Of a stretch of DNA of 64,000 bases, positions 31,453 through 42,739 are shown in pieces; positions within the stretch are counted from its first letter, which is position 1, and every line of letters begins with the position of its first letter. The stretch is from Pararge aegeria (Eukaryota > Arthropoda > Insecta > Lepidoptera > Nymphalidae), in contig NC_053191.1 in the NCBI RefSeq assembly GCF_905163445.1, positions 14,632,001 through 14,696,000 on the forward strand, read 5' to 3'. Below the pieces are notes generated by a model. The model saw nothing but the letters and a program-made list of their open reading frames with translations. It did no database searches and was not told where the DNA came from. A program made the translations under genes and the position numbers.

Positions 31453-33599
31453 ATGTGTATTCTAGGCTTAAGAATCAAAGGAGGTTTAAGCAGATTCTAT
31501 TCCAAACTCAAATAAATGCATATTCTTTATCAGGGTTAAACGGTTTGTTAAGGAGACTACACATCAAAGCTTTTTTAATTGTTATATATATATATAATTG
31601 AAACAGGGATTAGACTGTCACAGGCTTTGTTATGTAGCTTCCTTAAGAGAAATAATATGTGTAAATATATATGTAATTATAAGAATTTGGAATCTTCGAG
31701 TTATGACAATGTAGCGATTTGCTAGCTAAGTAGAGCTCAGTGTGCTTGCTTTGCTTTAATCTCGCTTACAAATCGCTAATGTGATAATGGCTACTTCACG
31801 TTTTGACTATGGCTCCTTGACTTGTTATAGTCGTAAAAATGTAATAGGCCCATTTTGACATTTGTGCAAGACCATAGAATGTAACTGGGAACGAAACTGA
31901 TAGAAACAATAAAATAAAAATCAATTACATACAGTGTTTTAAAAAATACGTAAATTTTTTTAGGACGTTATATAATATGAAAGAATACATCGCGAGTATT
32001 CTTTTTGCGCTTACTTTATAGTAGCATGCAATTTATAATTGTTGCGAAACGTTCCGAAAACAGTTACGTTCTGTCTTTTTTATTTTTATACTAGAGCTGT
32101 AACCATTTTTTTACTGAATATCGAAAATAAATTTTGTGTAGTAATCTTTACTGCAAAGAATGAGCTTGGTTCTCAGAATGGGTTCTAAATAAAGAGTCTG
32201 AGTTGATGTATCTGACCAAACGGCACATGACTGAAGCGTCCCCGCGCGCACGCAGTTTTTCGTTCCTCATCTTTTAAAGTTAACTGTGCGCTCGTGTGTG
32301 TAAGTTTGAAATATATTGTTTACTATTGCGTTAACTATGGCTCTTCTATTTTGGACATTAATTTAAACATAGTAATTTGACTCGATTTTTTGTGTTGGTT
32401 GTTATGTAGTACTAACTCTGTTTCAACATGTTGAAAAGTGGATGTATAATCAACAGCCAGTCACGCGTATTGGTTGTGAAGTTAAACGAATACTTTGAAC
32501 GAACGAACACTTTACAATACATAATATGAATCAAGTACTGATACAAACTTGAATTGATTTATCGTGAGTATCGAGTCCCGAGTCTTATGGTTCCATAACT
32601 AGTTACGTCGCGATGACAAATGTCAAAACGGGCCTATTACTTTTTTATGACTATAATGGCAGAAACACCCGCACGAAACATCACGTGTTTAGTAAAATTT
32701 TATTTTTTTGTGTGTCACTTGTTAATAGTGTCGTATTGAACAATGTCCATACTTTTGATAAGGTTGTGATGTATGTGTTTCTATCATTACAGAGAGACAT
32801 GATCATGTTGAGAGCCTCTCAGTTGTACACAGATCCTAAATAAATCTGACATATTATATAAAAGTATTGCAAACTATTGGAACAGGATACAATGAGAAAC
32901 ATTTTTAAGAACTGTCAATTGGTTTAGGATTTGCAAAATAACTGAATCCCCAATCTGATAATGTGTAGGAACCTTTAGGTGCAAATCAAAAAGGAAATCT
33001 GGTAATTTGTTGCAATGTCTTTTGAGAGTGTCAAGTGAGAAGTTACTTGTATGTGATGAAAAAGTAAGTTATGTATGTACAGATGTTTTATATCAGTCTT
33101 GATATGTAGATAGTGTTAGCTAGAAACTTAATTCTTACGAAAAATTTTCATTTTACAATTTAATCCTTCTTTATGAGCTAAAAGTTCATTGGTGGACATG
33201 ATTGATTGATAAAATTCACTACATTAATAACCTTATCAGGCAATTTGACCAAAGCAAGGTGTTAAGTTTTTTTTTTTATTTACTTTCAATTCTTCATAAA
33301 TAAGAAATACTATATTATCATCATCATAAATTTTATGTAAATCAGTAGTCAAGGCCTGAAGATAATGTTAAAGGTGCATTATGAATTTTTCCATTCGAAT
33401 TTTAAATTATGCGTACGCATTAATATATTTTTATTATAGACGAAAACGTCACCGTCCTCCAGGAAGAGAAGAAGTATTTTGGAAATTATATATTTTAGAA
33501 GTTTTGAGGCATCCTTATTCTTAGTAATTTTGTCCCTTGTCTCAGTTATTGAAAATCTTTTGTGATAAATGATTTAGAATTATAATTTCTTACATCATC

Positions 33600-33960
33600 A
33601 TCATTATTATGTCAACCGATAGACTTCCACTGCTAGACATAGGTCTTTTTAGGGAGTTCCAAATTTCACAGTTCTCACTGCGACGCGCTTGATGTCGTCT
33701 GTCCACCTCATTGGGGGTCGACCAACGCTACGCTCACCAGTGCGGTGCATCCCAGCACCTTGGGACCCCAATTTCTATACATCCTTCGAGTTATGTGCCC
33801 CGCCCATTGCCACTTTACCTTCACAACTCGTTGAGCCATGTCGGTAACTGAGCCATATTCTGAGCTATATATCTCCTCATTTCTGATTCACCACGTAGAT
33901 ATACTCCGAGAATAGCTTTCATTGCGATATGAGCCTTCTTCTGAGGCCCATTGTTAGTGA
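33600..33960 (-). mobile_element. RTE-like LINE fragment (C-terminal end)
   Basis: On the minus strand, 33745-33660 encodes GRPPMRWTDDIKRVA, the hallmark of the C-terminal region of insect RTE-type LINE proteins (GRP..RW.DD....). Upstream of it WQWAGHITRRMYRNWG is in a different frame, so the piece is frameshifted and dead. Confidence 0.75.
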
Positions 33961-36719
33961 TCATGTTTTCAAACCAAAGGTATTGTGGTCATCATGGACA
34001 ACACGCACTGTTGGAAGACTGGTCTTCAGCCACTGAGGGATTTTGCTTTATTTTTCTTACAAGCATATTAAAAAATAGGCAAGTTTTTTATCAATGTAAA
34101 GTGTTTTATAAAAATACAAAGGTGTACATTATAGGTCTAATGAGTTTTCATTTAATTAGAATTTTTTAAAGAGCACAAAATAACTAAGAAACAACATTTC
34201 TAAATAGTGTTATAGTATGTGTAGTAGTTTTTTTATGTAATAAAATGTTATCAATAAGTTTCTTATAATAATATAATTAAATTGTATTGTTTTCCCTTGA
34301 CATGCACTGTTCTATGCACTTCATATAAACGAAGTGGCCGTAAAGTAATTAAAGACCACAAGAATGTATAAAGGCTGTGCAAAATCTGTGATAGTTGTCT
34401 TGTATGATCAATATTAATGTAGTGATTTTATCAATTTATAACACACTAATGTTTGCCAAACTAACTATTAACATGGTAGTGGATACTATGAAAATTAATT
34501 TTCGATAGACGCATAATAAATTTACGAATAAAAATACGCTTTTTTATATTATAATGAAAATAAAAATAAAAAATATTATTTGAGAGTATTTCTTGATAGT
34601 TGAATTTTTCTGTAATTTGATTTTTATTTTTGGGATCCCTTTGTGTTAACGTGCAAAATGCAAGTTTTAAAATTAATGGATTGTCGAATTAAAATTACTC
34701 TTGCATAGTATTTTTTGTTTTAATTGTTGCAATCGTACATGTCAATATAAAATCCATTAAATTAATGCAATCTATATTGCCATGTTGGGTTCTTATCAAC
34801 AAATCAATGTACATTATGTATAGATATGCCAAAAAACAGATGTCTGTAATATAGAGTAAACTATAGATAAATATTTTTTAAATTGAAGTGAGCAATGTTT
34901 TGTATAAGAAAGGTTTATGATAATGATTTCCAACTGAATTAGCATTTTTGCTTGTTGTTATTATTATTTACTTATAGTTCATCAAGTTCCTAATGATTGT
35001 AAAAACAATAATTAGAAAACCTAGCCTTTTATGTCTAGCGCAAATGAAATACAAAAATCAATCACTAGCACAGCACTTCTTTAACGCAAATTCGAAAATA
35101 GACGCAGGATTTTTTTACAAACAAAAGTTAAAACTGCATCTTAATGATGGTGCGGGGGAGAGAATGTGATGAACTATAGTATGAATTTATATATACAAAA
35201 TACAGTGATACCCCAAATGCTGCTTGGGTCTAAATATTACGAAACTTGAGTATATTGTTTACCTGAAACTACTAATTTAGACTACATAATATTCCAGTAG
35301 TATAAAAGCAAACTATAGACTGCACTGGGTTGGGCATTTAGTCACTCAGTCATGTTAGATTAAAAGTAGACCGCCTATCTAGTAACTGGTGCCGATTCTG
35401 GTTTATTTGCTAAATTGGCAGATATAAAAATAGGGCTATTGATTTAAATACAAATAATAAAGTGAAAAGAAAAGCATTATTATTAGACCTGTCACCATAG
35501 GTCATTAATGCAATTAAAACAACGTTAATATTATTCCGATAGCACTAAACCTTGTACTGAAAAGCTATTATAAACTAAATCAATGGTTAGTTAAATTTTT
35601 CGATAATATGTCTTTGTCTCAACCGATGGACGAACTCTACTGGCCATAGGTTTCTTGTAGGGATTTCGACAATACATGGATGGCCTTTAGAATCTTGCGT
35701 CCAGCGGCTCCATAAAGCGAAGGACACAAAACCGAGTCTAACCTTTTACCTTAGCGGCGTTTATGTTTGTGTCTTGCATGCGGCGACCAATCAAAAGGCT
35801 GGCTAAAAAGCGCGCTCTTCGTGATTGTTCGCGCGTTGGACTCAAAATGGAAAGCAGGCCGGACACGAGAGTTTGACCTCGCCTTAAGACTGAACTCAGC
35901 TCATCTGTGACTTAAATTTACGCAATTTGGGATATTAATGTAAGGTGAATATGCTAGTTTATCTAGAGTTCTTGCACAAGAATATTTGCAAATATGGATG
36001 ATGGATTAGAGTTGAAATGCATCCAAAAAACTTCATAGTCAGCGTTTCGTTTTAATATAATTATTACACCTATTTTATTGTATTAAAATAGGTGATTTCG
36101 TTGAATGTATGTTTGTTTCTTTGTAAACAATATAAAATTACTTCTTTTTCACTTTGATAGCATATTCTTGATAAAAGTTCTAAATGAACTGCAAAGTTTT
36201 AACCTTCTACGGGACCTCTTAGCATTTATCTAAATTCCTTCGGCTGTATGGTATCAATATCTTATTGATTGTAAATATTTTTGTGCAAGGTGCATACATA
36301 GTATGAGAATAGTCAGAATATCTAGCCGGTATGTTAAGGAGTGCAAGTAGTTATTTTTTACTTTTAAGTGTTTTGATGTCTTTCGTTGTACTGAGTTTAT
36401 AATGACTGATGTAAATATGGTATAATTTCATGTCGAGAATTATTGCTATATTTGGAAATGTATTAAGTATTTTATATTTTCAACTTTAAATAAACAATGT
36501 CGAATTTTATAGATTAATTTCATTTATAGCAATATTTCTTAATAACAAAACAATCTGAGAAACGAAAATAAACTAAACATTTCTATGTTAAGGAGTTTTA
36601 TTTATTTCCCACGATAGAACGAACTACGAAGACTGATATTATTTTATGTTTGGAGAATGTTTGTTTGCAAATAAGAAATACATGTAGGACACGAAACCTA
36701 TTGCCTAGAAGCATTTTCA

Positions 36720-37260
36720 GGAGTGCTTGTTCGATTTTGACCAAGACCAAGTGATAGCGCGGGCAGATAACGCGATTCAGTGGGTCCAGGTTGTGTACTG
36801 CTAGTACGGTTATAGCCAAAAAAAATTGGTTGCCTGTAAAGTCGGTATACGGGCGAAAGTTTTACGTGACAACGACTTTGAGTGGTAAAATAATTTAAAT
36901 GTGAATATTCATTCGTATAGTAGGAAGAAGGATGAAATAATAGTAACAATTTAAAACATTTATTTATACAAAGAATTATATTTAAAACATTAATTTATAC
37001 AAAGAATCTCGCACTGAATTTCATATTAACAAAATTTTATTTTTACCTTTACACATACATACGTATTTATATACAAATATACATACAATAACTTGCAATA
37101 CATTTGCGTACAATGAAACAGCGTTTACTACAAAGGGACGCGTGCCTTTCACTTTTTATGTCTGTCTCTCTCGCTCTTAGGCGGGCTAACCATGCCCGAG
37201 TGGAAGGGACGCGTGCCTCTCCCTCGCTCTCATTGTGAGCGCAAAACGTGAGCGGAGCGT
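36720..37260. repeat. Probable high-copy repeat upstream of COPG
   Basis: TTGCCTGTAAAGTCGGTATA...CGGGCGAAAGTTTTACGTGA and the 13-mer GGGACGCGTGCCT, present twice (37135-37147 and 37206-37218), recall interspersed repeats of Lepidoptera. A 34-bp unit (AACATT.ATTTATACAAAGAAT) is duplicated at about 36950-37010. Assignment from memory; no family name. Confidence 0.35.
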
Positions 37261-37302
37261 AACGCAGTTTCTTGAAGTGTCACCCGGCAAACCAATTTAT
37301 AA

Positions 37303-37314
37303 GACGTCACGTCA
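37303..37314 (-). promoter_or_regulatory. CRE/CrebA-like element upstream of COPG
   Basis: GACGTCACGTCA reads TGACGTGACGTC on the other strand and contains TGACGTGA. It lies about 270 bp before the COPG start codon. In Drosophila the bZIP factor CrebA (CREB3 family) drives many secretory-pathway genes through TGACGTG-type sites. Use of this site is inferred. Confidence 0.4.
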
Positions 37315-37498
37315 AAAAAACATCTATAGTTTACTACAGTTAATTGGAGATAAATTGCTCTATTTTTTTTTATGAACGGTAAATTAACTTTGATTTAAAT
37401 TTTCTCACTACTATACATATTACATAAATCCTACACTCGTGTATCCTATCCTATGGCAATTAGACACCTGACATTGACAGATGACAACTAAACTAATA

Positions 37499-37506
37499 TG
37501 ACGTGT
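37499..37506 (+). promoter_or_regulatory. Second CrebA-like site, proximal to COPG
   Basis: TGACGTGT lies 67 bp before the COPG ATG, in the likely core promoter or 5' UTR. It shares the TGACGTG core with the element at 37303-37314. Confidence 0.4.
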
Positions 37507-37573
37507 AATTGTCAATAAGCTGTACTCGTCGGCACCTCATAATTTCCTAATAATATCAAAAAAGAAGCTCACA

Positions 37574-40500
37574 ATGAGCTCTTTCAAGCGCGAAAAGAAG
37601 GAAGAAGAAGATGGTGGTGGGAGCCCGTACCAGAGTTTGGATAAAACAATCGTGTTGCAGGAAGCGAGACATTTCAACGAAACCCCTGTGAATCCACGGA
37701 AATGTTCTCATATATTGTCGAAAATCCTATTTTTGCTGAATCAAGGGGAGAAATTGTCTACCCAAGAGGCTACAGATGTATTTTTTGCGACAACAAAGCT
37801 GTTTCAATCAAAGGATGTGATGTTACGTCGTATGGTATATTTATGTATTAAGGAGCTGAGTAAGCTAGCTCAAGATGTGATAATAGTGACATCTTCTTTA
37901 ACTAAGGACATGACTGGCAAGGAGGATTTGTACCGGGCGGCTGCTATACGAGCTCTGTGCAGCATAACCGATAGCACGATGCTGCAAGCTATTGAAAGGT
38001 ACATGAAACAAGCGATAGTCGATAAGAACCCTGCAGTGAGGTCTGCCGCGTTGGTGTCGGCGTTACATTTGTCGTCTACTGTTCCTGATTTGGTGCGACG
38101 CTGGGCGAATGAAGCTCAGGTTAGAAAATTTATGTTATACTTATATTCTAGTGACTTAATGTAGAGTAAACAAGTCTGTAACAAGTCAATTGATAACCAA
38201 ACTGGTAACCAACTTTGAAGATCTCAATTTAGCTTTCCCTTTTCGCACTTTATGATTTTTTTATTTTTTGTTTTACTGTTTATTTGTACACCATAACAAA
38301 TTAATTGTAATAAATTAAGGATAGGAACATGAAGATAGCATAAAAAGGTGCCCTGATTGCTTAGTTGCAATCTCTGCCAGGCAACAGAGGATTATGACAG
38401 CATAGGTGAAGAAACAGTTGTCAAATATACAATATATGATATTTTTTACTATCACAATTTCTGTTTTAGAAATATTATTAATCTAAACCAGACATTTGTG
38501 ACAATTTTTATAGTATAGATATGTCAGCAGGTTTATAAAATTGGTGACAAAGTAGGATCTTCTTAAGTGGTATATAAAAACCAACACAATAAAAACCAGG
38601 CATGGCATGGCAACCAGGTTAGTGATGATTTAATATAAATATAAATCACTCACATGTGTAAGGAGTTTTATGAAATTATAGAAGCCAATACAAATATTTC
38701 AAATTTGACTGGTAGTTCCCAAGATTCAATCAACAAAAAGTCTTAAACTTTATGATGCCACTGAAACCTGGTGCTTTTGTTGCAGTAGAATCTGACTTGT
38801 ATATAAATTTAATATAGGTAAGTATTGATACTTTTTAGTGCAAAGAGGTCTAATCTCACTTGACTAGCTTGAATACAATAATAATGGCAGTTGGTATAGT
38901 CACAAGTTAGGCAATTGTCCTTTTTGTATTCACGTGAAATATATGCACATTGGGTAGGAGCTTAACTTAACTTTCGGGGGGCTGAGTTTAAATTCTCACT
39001 TTTCTAAATTATGTGTGTTTGATCTTTTGAGTAATTAAAAAATCACTTGCTTCAACGGTGAAGCAAAACTTCGTGAGGAAACCTGCATGGTATCAACCCA
39101 TTATCAGCCTTCTATAGAGCACAGGTCTCCTTACACAATGAGAAAGGTTTAAGCTGTAGTCCACCTTGCTGGTCCAGTGCAGTTTGGTGGACTCCAGAAC
39201 ATTATGGGGAACTCTCAGGCATGTAGGTTTCCTCACGATATTATCCTTCACTGTTGAAGTAAGTGATATTTTAATTGCTTAAAACGCACAATACTTAGAA
39301 AAGTTAGTCTGAATAGACAGAAGTCCTTAACACTACCTAGATATATAGCGGCTATCAGCTTTTAATATTGACTACTATTTTTTTCTCATTTTTCAGGAGG
39401 CAGTGAATTCTGACAATGCAATGGTTTCCTATCACGCCTTGGGAATTTTGGCGAGCACCCGCAGGAACGATAAACTTTCTACAGTCAAACTTATTACTCC
39501 CCTGACTAAATATACGCTTAAATCTCAATATGCTCTATGCCTATTAATTCGTATGGTAGCACAATTAATTGACGATGATGATTCTGAAGCTTCAGCACCG
39601 TATGTAAGGTTCATACAATCATGTTTGGGCCACAAATCTGAAATGATCCTGTATGAGGCAGCACATGCAATTTTAAATCTTAAGAAGACTCCTAGAGATT
39701 TAGCCTCTTCAGCAGTTTCGGTACTGCAATTATTCTGTGGATCCTCAAAAGCTTCCCTGAGATTGGCTGGCGCTAGAACATTAGCGAGACTTACTTCTAA
39801 ACATCCAACAGCAGTTGCAGCTTGTGCTGTTGATTTAGAAAACCTCATTTCTGATCCAAACAGATCGGTTGCTACTTTGGCAGTTACCACACTGTTAGCT
39901 ACAGGTGCCGAAAGCTCAGTCGACCGTCTCATGAAGCAGATTTCTAGTTTCGTCTCAGAGATTTCTGACGAATTCAAAATTGTCGTCGTCAAAGCTATTC
40001 GACGTTTATGTCAGAAGTTCCCAAGGAAGCATCAGTCGCTGGCCGCGTTTTTGGCAGGCATGCTGCGCGATGAAGGAGGACTTGAATATAAAGCCGCGAT
40101 CGCAGATGCAATAATTGCTCTTGTAGAAGAAAATCCGGATGCTAAGGAAACTGGATTAGCTCATTTGTGTGAATTCATCGAGGATTGTGAGCACACAGCT
40201 CTGGCTGTTCGTATCCTTCATTTACTTGGACGTGAAGGACCAAAATCCCGCCAACCTTCCCGATACATCCGTTTTATTTACAACAGAGTTATTTTAGAGT
40301 CTGGCCCGGTCCGAGCTGCAGCTGTTTCTGCAGTGGCACAGTTCGGGGCTCAAAGACCCGAATTGCTACCAAACATTAGAGTGCTCCTAGCTCGCTGCGA
40401 AATGGACGACGAAGACGAGGTCCGCGATCGAGCTATTTACTATAACGCAATCCTAGACACGGCAGACCAAGAACTGATCAATGATTATATAATTGACGTT

Positions 40501-41448
40501 CCAAAACCAAATCCAGTGTTATTAGAAAAAGCGTTGCGTGACCATATCGCCAATCAACCGCAAGAACCATTCGACATTATGACGGTTCCGACTGAAGAAC
40601 AGAAAGAAGCCAAGGAGGATGTAGCGGAGATTGAAGTGCGTAATAAACCCAAACAGATGTCCCTTGAGGAAATCTATAGCGAACAATTGGCTAAAGTACC
40701 TGGCATCGAAAAACTTGGCCCACTTTTCAAGACGAATACTCCTGTGGAATTGACAGAAGCGGAAACCGAATATCGCGTACGTTTGCTCAAGCACGTATTT
40801 GTTCGTCACATTGTCCTGCAATTTGAATGCATCAACACATTAAGTGACCAAATTCTGGAACAGGTTCACGTAAGACTAGAATGCCCGCCAGATTACGAAG
40901 TTAGGTGTATCCTGCCATGTGCGAAACTTGTTTACGATAAACCTGCCAGCGTTTTCGTGGTAGTAGACTTCCCGAGTGCGTATTTGGACAGTCTCGGCAC
41001 TTTTGGGGCTACATTAGAGTTTGTTGTTCGTGATTGTGATCCAAATACAGGAATCCCGGATCCTGGAGAAGGTTATGCGGACACCTATCCTTTGGAAGAG
41101 TTTTATATGGGTTGTTCAGACCAGATTCGCGCGAGGGTTATGGGCGATGACTGGGATCAAACTTGGGAGAGAGCGGCGAATATTCTAGAAATATCTGACA
41201 CTTACGCACTCCCTGACCAAGACCCCGGTGCGGCTGCGAAGTCCGTTTGCGAATATTTGGGTTTGCCGAAAGCAACTATTGTCGGGGATGCGGTAAAGGA
41301 GATAAGAGGCGGGGGTGTGTTCCGGGGCGGTGCTCCTTTCTTGGTGAAAGCCCGGATCGCGTCGAGTAATGTCGGTGTCACCATGTTGATAGCCGCCAGG
41401 TCGCCCAGAGAAGATGTCGCACAATTATTGTTGGCTGCGGTCGGATAA
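37574..41448 (+). CDS. COPG1: Coatomer subunit gamma (gamma-COP)
   Basis: Large subunit of the COPI coat, which takes part in retrograde Golgi-to-ER and intra-Golgi vesicle transport at the cytosolic face of membranes. Exon 1 is 37574-38119 (exactly 182 codons) and exon 2 is 39397-41448. The CAG|GTTAG donor and TTTCAG acceptor are standard. The 865-aa product is close to the 870-880 usual for animals. Residues 1 to about 545 form the adaptin-like HEAT-repeat trunk: after the charged start (KREKKEEED) come repeats such as DVMLRRMVYLCIKELS and NPAVRSAALVSALHL. An acidic linker (EEQKEAKEDVAEIEV) leads to the appendage from about residue 600 (GIEKLGPLFKTNTPVELTE), which binds ARFGAP and other factors. 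It ends in AARSPREDVAQLLLAAVG. An AATAAA lies about 410 bp after the stop. Confidence 0.97.
39020..39295. mobile_element. Two SINE family C pieces in opposite directions (COPG intron)
   Basis: AAATCACTTGCTTCAACGGTG...GTGAGGAAACCTGCATG at about 39029-39090 is repeated in inverted form as TGTAGGTTTCCTCACGATA...AAGTAAGTGATATTTT at about 39222-39275. The material between them contains GTAGTCCACCTTGCTGGTCC. The family recurs at 52.5, 59.5 and 61.8 kb. Confidence 0.6.
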
Positions 41449-41855
41449 TTTTGATTTTGTATTAATATCATTTATATTAGCTGATAATAATCTTACTTAA
41501 ATATACTACAATTACAAGAAATGGTGATAATGCAAGCGCCGAGGTGGCTATTTAAGCGCTGGTTACTTTTTTAAATTTCCTGAGGCGTCTTATTCTTATA
41601 TTTATTAAGATGATAATAAATTCACGGTCGTAACTCACGGAAATTATAATCTATAATAGTTTCCAGGTCTTCGGACTCCTTATTCAATAGCAAGTTAGTG
41701 TAAAGCTGCTTGGCAAACGTTATATATTATTATTATTATTATTGTGAATACCGTTCGAAGCAGTTACATCGAAAAATTATGTAACTACGAGTATTATAAG
41801 TCATTCCGATTTTCATTTCTAACAGTGCCTATAAATACAATTTGTAATTGTGGAA

Positions 41856-41861
41856 AATAAA
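41856..41861 (+). terminator. Polyadenylation signal of COPG
   Basis: AATAAA lies 408 bp after the COPG stop and is followed by an AT/TG-rich stretch (TATATATACTTCGTGT). It is the best-placed signal for the 3' end. Confidence 0.55.
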
Positions 41862-42174
41862 GTTATTATATATATACTTCGTGTATTATTATTAAAAGGG
41901 TGACCCGATGACATCCATCTTAAGCATGGCGGACGAGTTCTTCACCAACGACTTAGAATTAATTTTAATGAGTTTGCATGATTTCGCGACTTTTGGGGTG
42001 GCATATTGCCAATATGGTCCCTGCTTTATATAACGATAATATGAATGCGAAACAACTGGAGCCATGACTGTCTCAGTATTGGATCGAGATGATTCTTTTC
42101 CTTTTGCACCTGAAGCATTTTGATCACCGTCCTCTAGTGGTCTAAATATATAGGCTGTTACCGCTCAAACCTCA

Positions 42175-42430
42175 GCACGGCTAGCATGGGCAGGAGACAA
42201 TTATCTCCCCGGGGAGAGAATATAAATGTATCTTCTCCGACAGCTTTATCAACTCTCAGACCACTGGCGCACAAGTGGAAATAATATCCAAATAATATAT
42301 GTGTAATAATAAACGGGCATAAACTTCTCCTATTCCATGTTCCCGTGCTTTAGCAGGTGGACACGTAAATTATATCCCTTGTCAGGGGATATATATCATA
42401 ATCGGGGGATAAAACTTTTGCTAGCCCTGC
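42175..42430. mobile_element. MITE, GCACGGCTAGC family, copy 1
   Basis: The ends GCACGGCTAGCATGGGCAGG and, in reverse complement, GCAGGGCTAGCA form terminal inverted repeats. The interior (CAGCTTTATCAACTCTCAGA, GTGGAAATAATATCCAAATA) is shared with the copy at 53422-53683. It carries no coding frame. The flanks (CCTCTAGTGGTC before, GAGTTCGAACCGC after) look like a SINE that it split. Confidence 0.75.
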
Positions 42431-42739
42431 TGGGCAGTGAGACTTTGGTCACCCTTCCCGGGAAACCGAGTTCGAACCGCTATTAACTTTTTTTTGTTAT
42501 GTGTCTTTAGAGAAACTAAAAATATTGTTTGCTTTAACGGTGAAGGAAAACGTGAGAAAAGCTGTTTACGTAAGAGTTGTACTCTGTATGTTGAGCGTGA
42601 CTTTCTTTAAGTTTCTAAAGGACATGTGAAGTCAAGCAATCCGCAAGCTTCATTTCTTATTTTAAAAGAACCTTTGTATGTATGATGTAGGGGGACGGTA
42701 GCGGGTTGATGATGATAATAAAAAAGGTTATTGGCCTTG

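Larger units (their letters stand above)
30234..37300. other. YY1 3' UTR and spacer before COPG; no further gene seen
   Basis: Starting at the YY1 stop, the first part should be 3' UTR. AATAAA words occur at 31908, near 32186, and much later near 36489, and I cannot say which is used. A SINE lies at 30879-31112, an AGCATG/CATGCAAGC-rich stretch at 31283-31452, an RTE-like LINE remnant at 33600-33960, and a probable high-copy repeat at 36720-37260. No exon was recognised. Confidence 0.6.

Noticed and set aside
39525..39992. 155-codon open frame on the minus strand inside the COPG exon
   Set aside because: It is antisense to the well-supported COPG coding exon and has no recognisable feature, so it is a shadow of the real frame.
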